11,089 nt of DNA, taken from the NCBI GenBank assembly GCA_046048295.1, contig JBJOGJ010000126.1, positions 1-11,089 of the forward strand. The letters run 5' to 3'. Within the stretch, counting starts at the first letter, position 1, and the number at the start of each line of letters is the position of its first letter. The stretch is from CBDCWA01 sp046048295 (GTDB taxonomy: Bacteria; Pseudomonadota; Alphaproteobacteria; Rhizobiales; Hyphomicrobiaceae). The position numbers were made by a program, and so were the translations under genes. Of the stretch, positions 1-6,906 are shown piece after piece. The notes below the pieces were generated by a model, which saw only the letters and a list, made by a program, of their open reading frames with translations, was not told where the DNA came from and did no database searches.

Positions 1-82
1 ACGAAAGACGTTCGAGAGAAGACGCTTGCAACATCAGAGGCAAGCCGCTTAGATCAATCCAACCGATGATCCAAAGCCTCCG

Positions 83-241
83 CTACGCGAACCGCATCTC
101 TGTCTCAAAGACTGTGAAGACGGACAGCTGGTGACCAGCGCGGCTCAGCAACGCCGCCCGCTGGTCTTCGCTCACGCGGATAGAGAGCGGAGCCGGTCGC
201 TGCTTGCCAGCCCGGCTGGTTCTCGTCTTGGAGTTGATCAT
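83..241 (-). CDS. Small MobC-like ribbon-helix-helix ORF, possibly truncated
   Basis: A 52-codon ORF with ATG start at 241 and TAG stop at 83-85. A GAGGAG ribosome-binding site lies 8 nt before the ATG. The N-terminus is basic (MINSKTRTSRAGKQRPAP) and is followed by PLSIRVSEDQRAALLSRAG, which has the look of the DNA-binding strand and first helix of MobC-type relaxosome accessory proteins. The rest of the family pattern (usually LSxYIR and further residues) is lost after about residue 36, where the sequence becomes LSVFTVFETEMRFA. The gene is therefore probably truncated or frameshifted at its 3' end, or a very short relative. Its start overlaps the stop of the preceding small ORF by ATGA, suggesting translational coupling. 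Family assignment is from pattern recognition only; it could be a nonfunctional remnant. Confidence 0.45.
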   Translation of the reverse strand: MINSKTRTSRAGKQRPAPLSIRVSEDQRAALLSRAGHQLSVFTVFETEMRFA

Positions 242-345
242 TCAACCAACTCCTCGATCCGGATTTTTTCGGCTTTAAGGAGGGTGTTCCAGTCGGCTAA
301 AGTCTCAAAAAGCGCGTTTGAAGTTTCTCCTTCAATGCGCGCCAT
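238..345 (-). CDS. Small ORF (35 aa) overlapping the MobC-like ORF
   Basis: A 35-codon ORF starting ATG at 345 and ending TGA at 238-240. The peptide begins MARIEGETSNALFE and ends KAEKIRIEELVE; it is acidic and helix-prone, with no signal peptide or membrane segment. The ATGA overlap with the next ORF and its protein-like composition argue that it is, or was, translated. There is no clear ribosome-binding site before its ATG, and an in-frame TAA lies two codons upstream, so it could instead be the surviving C-terminal part of a longer gene broken by the debris to its right. I do not recognise the family. Function unknown; the neighbour suggests a link to plasmid or element mobilisation. Confidence 0.35.
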   Translation of the reverse strand: MARIEGETSNALFETLADWNTLLKAEKIRIEELVE

Positions 346-358
346 ATATAATTAAGAA

Positions 359-675
359 GTTGGATCTCCTATCAAAATCTCCGAGAATGACCTACTAGAC
401 TTCTCGCAGCATCGATGTCGATCATCGCTGCGCGATAATTCAAGCCGACCGACAACGCCTTCATATAGGCGTTCAACCGCCGGCTGTGGGCGGAATGCCT
501 GAACGCCCACTGGTACATGAGTTTGGCTGACGCGAGGAAAAGACTTGAGGCATTGCGTTGAGACTACAACGAGGTGAGACCCCACAGCGCGACCGGCAAT
601 AAATTACAGATAGCACTCATGAAACCCAATGGCTCCGGCAGCCCCGCCGATGGCCGAAAAGGCGCAAAACTCTGA
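359..675 (+). pseudogene. Decayed IS3-family transposase (OrfB C-terminal part)
   Basis: Reading 451-675 in one frame gives DNAFI*AFNRRLWAECLNA, then HWYMSLADARKRLEALR*DYNE and VRPHSATGNK, ending in TGA at 673-675. This is the C-terminal segment of IS3-family OrfB (DDE integrase core), including the last catalytic-region Glu neighbourhood (normally DNAFIEAFN). Two in-frame stops, TAG at 466-468 (replacing the catalytic Glu codon) and TGA within the LR*DYNE stretch, destroy it. Upstream, fragments in other frames (LDL near 360; END and LDFS at 383-406) match the preceding part of the same family with small indels, so the gene is frameshifted as well. Nothing upstream of about 355 matches the rest of the transposase. 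The TTGGGAGCGGTCA at 693-705 could be the old right terminal repeat (complement begins TGACCGC), but no left partner is visible. The remnant lies convergent to guaA. Confidence 0.75.
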
Positions 676-746
676 CGCTGAATGTGGGCACATTGGGAGC
701 GGTCACGACAAACGGGCCATTATGCAGGCCAATTTATGAATGGATA

Positions 747-2306
747 TTATTCCCACTCGATCGTGCCAGGCGGCTTCGAGGTAATGTCGTAGACGACGCG
801 ATTGATGCCGTTGACCTCGTTGATTATGCGCGTCGCGGTGCGGCCAAGGAAGGCGTGCGAGAAGTCGTAATAATCTGCGGTCATGCCATCGGTGCTCGTC
901 ACGGCGCGGAGCGCGCAGACGTAATCGTACGTGCGTGCGTCGCCCATAACGCCGACCGTGCGAACCGGGAGCAACACAGCGAACGCCTGCCAGATTTCAT
1001 CGTAGAGGCCAGCCTTCCTGATCTCGTCGATATAGACGGCGTCGGCCTTGCGGAGAATGTCGAGCTTCTCGGAGTCTACAGCTCCAGGCATACGGATGGC
1101 GAGGCCGGGACCAGGGAACGGGTGTCGGCCGACGAACAACTCCGGCAGGCCAAGCTCGCGGCCAAGCGCCCGGACCTCGTCCTTGAAAAGCTCGCGCAAT
1201 GGCTCTAGAAGCTTAAGGTTCATGCGCTCCGGAAGGCCGCCAACGTTATGGTGCGACTTGATGGTAACAGACGGGCCGCCGGTGAACGAAACGCTCTCTA
1301 TGACGTCAGGGTATAGCGTACCCTGAGCTAGGAATTCCGCCCCACCGAGCTTTTTTGCCTCCGCATCGAAGACGTCGATGAAGAGCCGGCCGATGGTTTT
1401 GCGCTTCTGTTCGGGGTCCGCGACGCCTTCCAGTTCGCCGAGGAAGGTTCCGCTCGCGTCGACGTGGACAAGGGGAATATTGTAGTGCCCCTTGAAGAGG
1501 GAGACGACCTCGTCGGCCTCGTTCATGCGCATCAGGCCGTGGTCGACGAAAATGCAGGTAAGCTGGTCGCCGATCGCCTCGTGGATCAGAACCGCAGCGA
1601 CGGCGGAATCGACGCCGCCAGAGAGCCCGCAGATGACGCGACCTTTGCCGACCTTCTCGCGGATCGCCTCGACCTGCTGCGTGCGAAAGTGCCCCATGGT
1701 CCAGTCACCGGCGAGCCCCGCGATCTTGTGCACGAAGTTGGAGATTAGCGCAGCGCCCTTCGGCGTATGCACGACCTCGGGGTGAAACTGCACGGCGTAG
1801 AAGCGGCGGGCCTCGTCGGCAATCGCGGCGAACGGAGCCCCTGCGGAGACCCCGACGACCTTAAATCCCTCGGGCAGGCGCGTGACCCGGTCGCCGTGGC
1901 TCATCCATACGGTGTCCCTTGTTCCTGTCCGCCAGACAGCATCGAAAAGGCGGCAGTCGGCCGTGATCTCGAGTTCGGCGCGACCGAATTCACGATGATG
2001 GCCGGCCTCGACGCCGCCGCCGAGCTGCGCCACCATGGTCTGCTCGCCGTAGCAGATGCCGAGCACAGGCAGGCCGGAAGTGAACACCCATTCGGGGGCA
2101 CGGGGCGTATGTGTCTCTGTGACGCTGGCCGGGCCACCAGAGAGGATAACTGCCTTTGGTGCAAGGCGCTCGCGCGCTCCCTCGGCCGCGTTGAAGGGGA
2201 CGATCTCGGAGTAGACGCCCGCCTCGCGGACGCGCCTGGCGATGAGCTGTGTCACCTGGCTGCCGAAATCTATGATGAGTACCGTGTCAGTCGCTGTTTC
2301 CGTCAT
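747..2306 (-). CDS. guaA: GMP synthase (glutamine-hydrolysing)
   Basis: Converts XMP to GMP using ATP and glutamine-derived ammonia, the last step of de novo GMP synthesis in the cytoplasm. The 519-residue product has the normal family length. The N-terminal class I glutamine amidotransferase domain (about 1-200) shows the nucleophile in GICYGEQ (Cys85) and the His-Glu pair in QFHPE (His175, Glu177). The ATP-pyrophosphatase domain follows with the P-loop-like SGGVDS at 229-234. The C-terminal dimerisation domain contains FVGRHPFPGPGLAIR (391-405) and ends in the typical KPPGTIEWE. The usual GICYGQQ has Glu in place of the first Gln here. ATG at 2306 gives the canonical N-terminus leading into VLIIDFGSQ, with a weak AGGG about 9 nt upstream. 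It is the last gene of the minus-strand block, 559 bp from rsmB, so it probably has its own promoter within 2307-2538. Confidence 0.98.
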   Translation of the reverse strand: MTETATDTVLIIDFGSQVTQLIARRVREAGVYSEIVPFNAAEGARERLAPKAVILSGGPASVTETHTPRAPEWVFTSGLPVLGICYGEQTMVAQLGGGVEAGHHREFGRAELEITADCRLFDAVWRTGTRDTVWMSHGDRVTRLPEGFKVVGVSAGAPFAAIADEARRFYAVQFHPEVVHTPKGAALISNFVHKIAGLAGDWTMGHFRTQQVEAIREKVGKGRVICGLSGGVDSAVAAVLIHEAIGDQLTCIFVDHGLMRMNEADEVVSLFKGHYNIPLVHVDASGTFLGELEGVADPEQKRKTIGRLFIDVFDAEAKKLGGAEFLAQGTLYPDVIESVSFTGGPSVTIKSHHNVGGLPERMNLKLLEPLRELFKDEVRALGRELGLPELFVGRHPFPGPGLAIRMPGAVDSEKLDILRKADAVYIDEIRKAGLYDEIWQAFAVLLPVRTVGVMGDARTYDYVCALRAVTSTDGMTADYYDFSHAFLGRTATRIINEVNGINRVVYDITSKPPGTIEWE

Positions 2307-2538
2307 GATGAAGCCCTACTCGAAGCCGCGACCGCCCGCAACTCGGACCCAGTACGCTCTCAACACCCCTTTGACGGGGAGGCGGACGTGGTAATATCCG
2401 GCTAGAGGCAGAGCAGTTCGGCATCAATCGGAATTACTCGGCACTTCGACGGTGGACCGGCGCGAAAGCCGCCCTGCAGATGGCCCGGTCGCAGGCTGGG
2501 TTTGGCATATGAGTTGAAAGACGAGAAAGGGGTGGCAG
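2307..2538. other. Divergent intergenic region between guaA and the SEC-C gene
   Basis: This stretch carries the 5' sides of two divergent genes and should hold both promoters. On the plus strand, TTGACG at 2371-2376 followed by TAATAT at 2392-2397 resembles -35 and -10 elements, but the 15-nt spacer is short, and the element would leave a leader of more than 130 nt before the SEC-C gene. A CCCC/GGGG mini-hairpin (2366-2379) surrounds that TTGAC. No purine-riboswitch fold and no convincing minus-strand promoter for guaA could be identified by eye. Confidence 0.3.
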
Positions 2539-2727
2539 ATGGCCGATCAGAAGCCCAAGACCGACGCTGAAGCAGACGGCCATGTCCATGGACCGGACTG
2601 CGCGCACGGGCATCATCATGAGCCGGTGGTGACCTACAAGCGCCTCGGCGCCAAGGTCGGCCGCAACGACTCATGCCCCTGCGGTTCGGGGAAAAAGTAT
2701 AAGAAGTGCTGTCTGTATCGGGGGTAG
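2539..2727 (+). CDS. Small His-rich SEC-C motif zinc-binding protein
   Basis: A 62-residue protein ending in the SEC-C motif NDSCPCGSGKKYKKCC (residues 43-58), where Cys46, Cys48, Cys57 and Cys58 form the zinc knuckle known from the C-terminus of SecA and from many small proteins. Before it lies a His/Cys-rich segment HVHGPDCAHGHHHE (15-28) that could bind a second metal ion; this is inferred from composition. The start is well supported: AGGGG at 2528-2532 is 6 nt before ATG. It is the only plus-strand protein gene inside the guaA-ppx block, divergent from guaA and convergent with rsmB, so it is transcribed separately. In SecA this motif contacts SecB and the ribosome; a role as a metal-dependent adaptor is possible for the stand-alone protein but unproven. 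There is no signal peptide, so it is probably cytoplasmic. Confidence 0.88.
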   Translation: MADQKPKTDAEADGHVHGPDCAHGHHHEPVVTYKRLGAKVGRNDSCPCGSGKKYKKCCLYRG

Positions 2728-2865
2728 GGCTGGCCCACCATTGCAGAAGCAGAATATTATTGTTCTACCGACACTAAGGCGCAAGTACTGCTACTTCGTG
2801 GACCCAAACTCACGGCCTCGAAATTGATTGGGAAGATCATCAGGCGCGCAAGAACTGTGGCCGCA

Positions 2866-4161
2866 TCACCCCAACCTCCCCATCACCGCCACGAAAAACC
2901 CATCGGTGCCGTGGCTGGCGGGGGTTAGAAGGAGCGTGTCTTCGCGGCCATCAGCGGATTTCGGCGGGGGCGTAGCGATTGTATCACGCCAGACGTCAGC
3001 AAAGGGGATGAGGGCGAACTCCGGATGTGCGGCGACGAACCACGCGACAGTGTCGGTGTTCTCCTCGGCCAGCACCGAGCAGGTGACGTAGACCAACCGG
3101 CCACCAGACTTCACGTAGCGACATGCTGCATCCAGTACCGCGCGCTGCTCTTCCTGGCGCTGAGGGATGTTCTTCTGCTGGAGGCGCCATTTCGAGTCCG
3201 GCCTCCTGCGCCATGTTCCGGAGCCGGTGCATGGCGCGTCGACAAGGACGACATCACATGCGGCCTCCAAGGCCGCGAGCGCCGCCGTATCGCCTGCGTC
3301 CGCGACTTCGACATTAGTCGCACCTGAGCGGGGCAGACGGTCGAAGATCGGGCGCAGCTGCACGCGGTCTCGGTCATAGGCCATGATGCAGCCCTTGTTC
3401 CCCATCATCGCGGCCAGAGCCAGCGTCTTACCACCTGCCCCAGCACAATAGTCGAGCAACTTCATTCCGGCGCGCGCGCCCGTCATAGCCGCTGCGACCT
3501 GGCTCCCCTCGTCTTGCACTTCGAACCAGCCGCGGCCGTGTGCGCCCTCGGCCTCGACGTTGGCCTGGCGCGCACCACTCTGTGGCGGCGGAAGCCTAAC
3601 GCCGTTTGGCGCGAGCGCTGCTGGCACGGGTCCGAATTTGGCCAGTGCCTCAAGCACCTGTTCACGGCTAGTCCTAAGCGTGTTGACCCTGAGATCGACC
3701 GGCGCCCGCTCTGCAAGCGCCACGCCCTGGCGCTCCGCATCGCCAGCGAATACGCGCTCGAATGAGGGCCACAACCAATCCGGGATATCGGCGCGGACCC
3801 AGGCCGGCGCATCCGCTGGCACTTCGCGCAGCAGGCCCGCCGTCTCCTCATCGCTCAGGGGGGGAATCGAATACTTGGAACCGTCAGCGGCCGCTACCAC
3901 CTCGTCGACAGAAAGACCAAGCGCCGCTGGTGCCGCCGCGAGTACGAGTGCCCGGGGAGCGTCGCTTCCCATCCGGACTGCAAGCGACGACCTGTGGCGC
4001 AGGACGTCATAGACGAGATTACCGATGGCAGATCGGTCGCCAGAACCGGCGTAGCGGTTGGCCCTGCCCCAGTCCGCAAGGGCAAGCGAAGCCGGCCGGT
4101 GACGATTGATGACCGCGCCCAGGACTTCGATGCCAGCCTTAATACGCGCTCCTGTCCGCAC
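2866..4161 (-). CDS. rsmB: RsmB/NOP-family rRNA (cytosine-C5)-methyltransferase
   Basis: Predicted to transfer a methyl group from S-adenosylmethionine to C5 of a cytosine in rRNA (16S C967 for the E. coli RsmB family). With the start chosen here it is 431 residues long. An N-terminal NusB/RsmB-like helical region (about 1-130; ADWGRANRYAGSGDRSAIGN) precedes the Rossmann methyltransferase domain. The SAM loop is DYCAGAGGKT (237-246). The two catalytic cysteines lie in DAPCTGSGTWRRRPD (Cys311) and YVTCS (Cys361), as in RsmB enzymes. I chose GTG at 4161 because it gives MRTGARIKAGIEVL, which aligns with the family N-terminus, and GGGGG lies 9 nt upstream. GTG at 4167, and GTG at 4209 with 16 extra residues, are alternatives in the same frame. 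The gene begins 2 nt after the MAPEG stop, so it is co-transcribed with guaB and the MAPEG gene. Exact target base is inferred from the family. Confidence 0.9.
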   Translation of the reverse strand: MRTGARIKAGIEVLGAVINRHRPASLALADWGRANRYAGSGDRSAIGNLVYDVLRHRSSLAVRMGSDAPRALVLAAAPAALGLSVDEVVAAADGSKYSIPPLSDEETAGLLREVPADAPAWVRADIPDWLWPSFERVFAGDAERQGVALAERAPVDLRVNTLRTSREQVLEALAKFGPVPAALAPNGVRLPPPQSGARQANVEAEGAHGRGWFEVQDEGSQVAAAMTGARAGMKLLDYCAGAGGKTLALAAMMGNKGCIMAYDRDRVQLRPIFDRLPRSGATNVEVADAGDTAALAALEAACDVVLVDAPCTGSGTWRRRPDSKWRLQQKNIPQRQEEQRAVLDAACRYVKSGGRLVYVTCSVLAEENTDTVAWFVAAHPEFALIPFADVWRDTIATPPPKSADGREDTLLLTPASHGTDGFFVAVMGRLG

Positions 4162-4163
4162 GC

Positions 4164-4592
4164 TCACATGCCCCCGGTCGAGATCAGACGGACCAGAAAA
4201 GCGATCCACATCGCACCAAGTGCGAAGACGCCGACCACGAATGCGCGGAACCTGTGGAACACAAAATTCGACGTCACATGAATGTAGGCGTGCACGAGGC
4301 GCGAAGCCACGAAGACCCAGGCAAGTGCCAGGTCGATGTAACTCGCCCAGCGCGTGATCAGCAGAAATGCCACGAGCACGTAGAAGAGCACGGGCAATTC
4401 CATCTGGTTACGATAAGCGTTGGCGAACTTTGTCGGCTGCTCCGGCCACACAGACTGGCCGAGCGCGATGTCTGCGATTTTTACGCTGCCTGACTTGACC
4501 GCTCCGGTCCGCGACATGCCAGTTGCGCCGAGAAGTACAAACGTCAACGCGACCTGTATAACGACCGGGAAGAGCAGTGCTGTCTCGTTCAT
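4164..4592 (-). CDS. MAPEG-family integral membrane protein
   Basis: A 142-residue protein with four predicted transmembrane helices (about 6-24, 66-82, 85-105 and 117-136) and the MAPEG hallmarks NQMELP (62-67) and ASRLVHAYIHVT (96-107). MAPEG proteins include microsomal glutathione transferases and eicosanoid enzymes; the bacterial members of this branch are mostly uncharacterised, so neither a substrate nor glutathione dependence can be claimed. ATG at 4592 overlaps the guaB TGA as ATGA, with AGGGCGG a few bases upstream inside guaB, and rsmB follows within 2 nt. This is strong evidence of translational coupling to the GTP-synthesis enzyme, although no mechanistic link between the two is known to me. 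The loop between helices 1 and 2 (25-60) is the longest soluble part. Confidence 0.92.
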   Translation of the reverse strand: MNETALLFPVVIQVALTFVLLGATGMSRTGAVKSGSVKIADIALGQSVWPEQPTKFANAYRNQMELPVLFYVLVAFLLITRWASYIDLALAWVFVASRLVHAYIHVTSNFVFHRFRAFVVGVFALGAMWIAFLVRLISTGGM

Positions 4593-6076
4593 CGACCGCC
4601 CTGGGGATAGTTCGGGCTCTCGCGTGTAATCGACACCCCATGCGGGTGGCTCTCCTGCATGCCGGCAGGTGAGATACGTATGAACCTTGCGCGTGCACGA
4701 AGTTCATCGAGGTTTGCAGCACCAATGTAGCCCATGCCGGAGCGCAGCCCACCCACGAGTTGGTGCAACACATTGGACACCGGGCCCTTATAAGGCACCT
4801 GTCCCTCGATGCCTTCAGGCACGAGTTTCAGCGTATCCTTAACCTCCTGCTGGAAATATCGGTCAGCAGAACCGCGGGCCATCGCGCCGACAGACCCCAT
4901 GCCGCGATAGGCCTTATAGGTGCGCCCCTGGTAGAGGAATGTTTCACCAGGGCTCTCGTCGGTGCCCGCCAGCAGGGAACCGATCATGACGCAGCTTGCA
5001 CCGGCTGCGATCGCTTTCGTTACGTCACCCGAAAAGCGCACGCCTCCATCAGCGATCACTGGTACACCATGCTTGTCGGCTGCTTCCACGCAATTCATGA
5101 TCGCAGTGAGCTGCGGAACGCCGACGCCTGCCACGATACGGGTCGTGCAGATCGAACCGGGGCCGATGCCGACTTTCACCGCATCGGCGCCAGCGTCGAT
5201 GAGCGCCATTGTCGCTTCGGCAGTGGCAACGTTGCCGGCTGCGACCTGCGTGCTGTTGGACAGTTTCTTGATCCGCCTGACAGCCTCGATGACACGGGCG
5301 GAATGACCGTGCGCCGTATCGACAACGATCAAGTCGCAGCCTGCCGCTACAAGCCGCTCGGTGCGCTCGAACCCGTCCTCACCAACCGTCGTCGCCGCAG
5401 CAACACGCAGTCGCCCCTTCTCATCGGTCGCCGCATTCGGATTCTGCTCCGCCTTCTCGATATCCTTCACGGTGATCAGACCAATGCAACGATAACTGTC
5501 GTCAACGACGAGGAGCTTCTCGATACGGTACTGGTGCAGGAGGCGCTTGGCTTCTTCCTGGGAAACGCCCGCCTTGGTCGTGACCAGATGCTCCTTGGTC
5601 ATGAGCTCGGAAACCGGCGTCCGGGGATTGTCGGCGAAGCGAACGTCGCGGTTGGTCAATATACCGACAAGCCTGCGGCTCTCGTCTTCTACCACCGGAA
5701 TGCCCGAGATGCGGTGATCCCGCATAAGTTGCAATGCTTCCTCGAGCGTTGCACGAGGACCAATGGTAACCGGATCGATCACCATCCCGGAGACGAATTT
5801 CTTGACCTGCTCGACCTGAGCTGCCTGTTCGGCGGGAGCCAGATTTCGATGCACGACGCCGATGCCGCCGGCGAGTGCCATCGCAATCGCCAAACGCCCC
5901 TCGGTCACGGTATCCATAGCTGAGGAAACGATGGGGATGTTCAGTCCGATCGTCTTGGTTATCCGGCAAGTCACATCGACCTGGCCTGGCAATGTTTCCG
6001 ATGCCTGGGGAACCAGCAGGACATCGTCAAACGTCAGTCCGACTGTCTCCAGATCCTGCGACAAGGTGGGGGCCAT
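4589..6076 (-). CDS. guaB: Inosine-5'-monophosphate dehydrogenase
   Basis: Oxidises IMP to XMP with NAD+, the committed and usually rate-limiting step of guanine nucleotide synthesis. The 495-residue product has the normal bacterial length. The N-terminal TFDDVLLVP (15-23) opens the TIM barrel. Two CBS domains interrupt it at about 95-155 and 159-210 and would sense ATP/GTP. The catalytic loop GPGSICTTR carries the nucleophile Cys310. The mobile flap includes MARGSADRY (399-407), with the conserved Arg406. I chose ATG at 6076 because AAGGAG lies 7 nt upstream and the product then begins MAPTLSQDLETVG, as expected for the family. The frame stays open to 6211, but that would add 45 residues unlike any IMPDH and would run up to the rlmE 3' end. 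The stop overlaps the MAPEG start by ATGA. About 94 bp separate it from rlmE, leaving room for an own promoter, though none is obvious. Confidence 0.98.
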   Translation of the reverse strand: MAPTLSQDLETVGLTFDDVLLVPQASETLPGQVDVTCRITKTIGLNIPIVSSAMDTVTEGRLAIAMALAGGIGVVHRNLAPAEQAAQVEQVKKFVSGMVIDPVTIGPRATLEEALQLMRDHRISGIPVVEDESRRLVGILTNRDVRFADNPRTPVSELMTKEHLVTTKAGVSQEEAKRLLHQYRIEKLLVVDDSYRCIGLITVKDIEKAEQNPNAATDEKGRLRVAAATTVGEDGFERTERLVAAGCDLIVVDTAHGHSARVIEAVRRIKKLSNSTQVAAGNVATAEATMALIDAGADAVKVGIGPGSICTTRIVAGVGVPQLTAIMNCVEAADKHGVPVIADGGVRFSGDVTKAIAAGASCVMIGSLLAGTDESPGETFLYQGRTYKAYRGMGSVGAMARGSADRYFQQEVKDTLKLVPEGIEGQVPYKGPVSNVLHQLVGGLRSGMGYIGAANLDELRARARFIRISPAGMQESHPHGVSITRESPNYPQGGR

Positions 6077-6170
6077 AAGTGGGCTCCTTGCGTTGAAACG
6101 CGCGTACTCGCTGCGGTTTCGCATGGGCGATAGCATGGGACGGCAACAAGTGGAAGTGACAAGCGGACAC

Positions 6171-6884
6171 TCAAGGCGGACTCTCACCGCGAAAACCGGT
6201 CGCCAGAACATATAGCTCCGCAGACCCCGACCGGCTCGCCGGCGGCTTCACATGCCGCACCTTCTCGAAGCGCAGTTTCAGGAGGTCGAGAAGGTCCCGC
6301 TCGGTGCCGCCCTGGAACACCTTGCACAGAAACACCCCGCCTGGACGCAGAATTTCAGTGGCGAACAACGCAGCCGCCTCTGCAAGCGCCATGATCCGCA
6401 GGTGATCAGTGCCGGTATGCCCCGTGGTAGGAGCCGCCATATCGGACAGCACAACGTCTGCGACGCCGTTTCGCAGTTCGCTTTTGAGCCGCTCCGGTGC
6501 CTCGTCGTCGAGGAAGTCCATCTGGAGGACCGTCACACCGGCAAGTGTCTCCATCTCGAGGTAGTCGATCGCCACGACTTGACCATCATCTTCGATGGCG
6601 CGCACACGGCCCGCTGCCACCTGCGACCAACCGCCCGGCGCAGCCCCGAGATCAACGACGAACTGACCAGGCTTCAGGAAATGGAACTTGTCGTCGATCT
6701 CGATGAGCTTAAACGCGGCACGCGAACGGAAGCCGGACCTCTTTGCCGCCGTAACGTATGGATCGTTGAGCTGACGCTCGAGCCACTTCTGTGACGAAAG
6801 CTTGCGCTTGCGGGCGGTCTTGACCCGCACCCGCAGGTGCCGCTGTCCACTCCCCTTGCTCCGGGAGTCCGGTAATTTAGCCAT
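6171..6884 (-). CDS. rlmE: 23S rRNA (uridine-2'-O)-methyltransferase RlmE (FtsJ/RrmJ)
   Basis: Methylates the ribose of U2552 (E. coli numbering) in the A-loop of 23S rRNA, a late step in 50S assembly. The 237-residue product is somewhat longer than the about 209-residue E. coli enzyme, owing to a basic N-terminal extension (LRVRVKTARKRKLS) common in alphaproteobacterial members. The SAM-binding motif VVDLGAAPGGWSQ lies at 76-88. The K-D-K-E catalytic tetrad is visible as Lys59 (RAAFKLIEI), Asp148 (SDMAAP), Lys188 (CKVFQGG) and Glu223 (SAELYV). ATG at 6884 is preferred over the ATG at 6935: it has GAGG 6 nt upstream and leaves 22 bp to the ppx stop, instead of an overlap carrying 17 unlike residues. 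The close spacing to ppx suggests a shared transcript. Confidence 0.96.
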   Translation of the reverse strand: MAKLPDSRSKGSGQRHLRVRVKTARKRKLSSQKWLERQLNDPYVTAAKRSGFRSRAAFKLIEIDDKFHFLKPGQFVVDLGAAPGGWSQVAAGRVRAIEDDGQVVAIDYLEMETLAGVTVLQMDFLDDEAPERLKSELRNGVADVVLSDMAAPTTGHTGTDHLRIMALAEAAALFATEILRPGGVFLCKVFQGGTERDLLDLLKLRFEKVRHVKPPASRSGSAELYVLATGFRGESPP

Positions 6885-6906
6885 CTGGTACCTCGGCCGC
6901 CGCGGC

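Noticed and set aside
352..585. Minus-strand ORF of 77 codons
   Set aside because: Antisense to the IS3 transposase remnant; no features of its own.
684..1208. Plus-strand ORF of 174 codons near the guaA 3' end
   Set aside because: Mostly antisense to guaA; composition is that of a shadow frame and no domain is visible.
2307..2400. Guanine riboswitch or other purine aptamer ahead of guaA
   Set aside because: No three-stem aptamer arrangement could be recognised; purine riboswitches are also mainly a Firmicutes feature.
1767..2405. Plus-strand ORF of 212 codons covering the guaA 5' end
   Set aside because: Shadow of guaA; no ribosome-binding site or family pattern.
2728..2865. Possible intrinsic terminator between the convergent SEC-C gene and rsmB
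   Set aside because: Only short inverted repeats (for example AAGTA-CTGC-TACTT near 2785) were found, with no stable GC stem followed by a T-run on either strand.
4760..5923. Plus-strand ORF of 387 codons
   Set aside because: It lies fully antisense to guaB in a GC-rich genome where the complement of a strongly biased gene stays open; the product shows no recognisable domain and guaB is certain.
6077..6211. Upstream extension of guaB by 45 residues
   Set aside because: The extension is unlike any IMP dehydrogenase and runs into the rlmE 3' end, while ATG at 6076 has AAGGAG at proper distance and the expected N-terminus.
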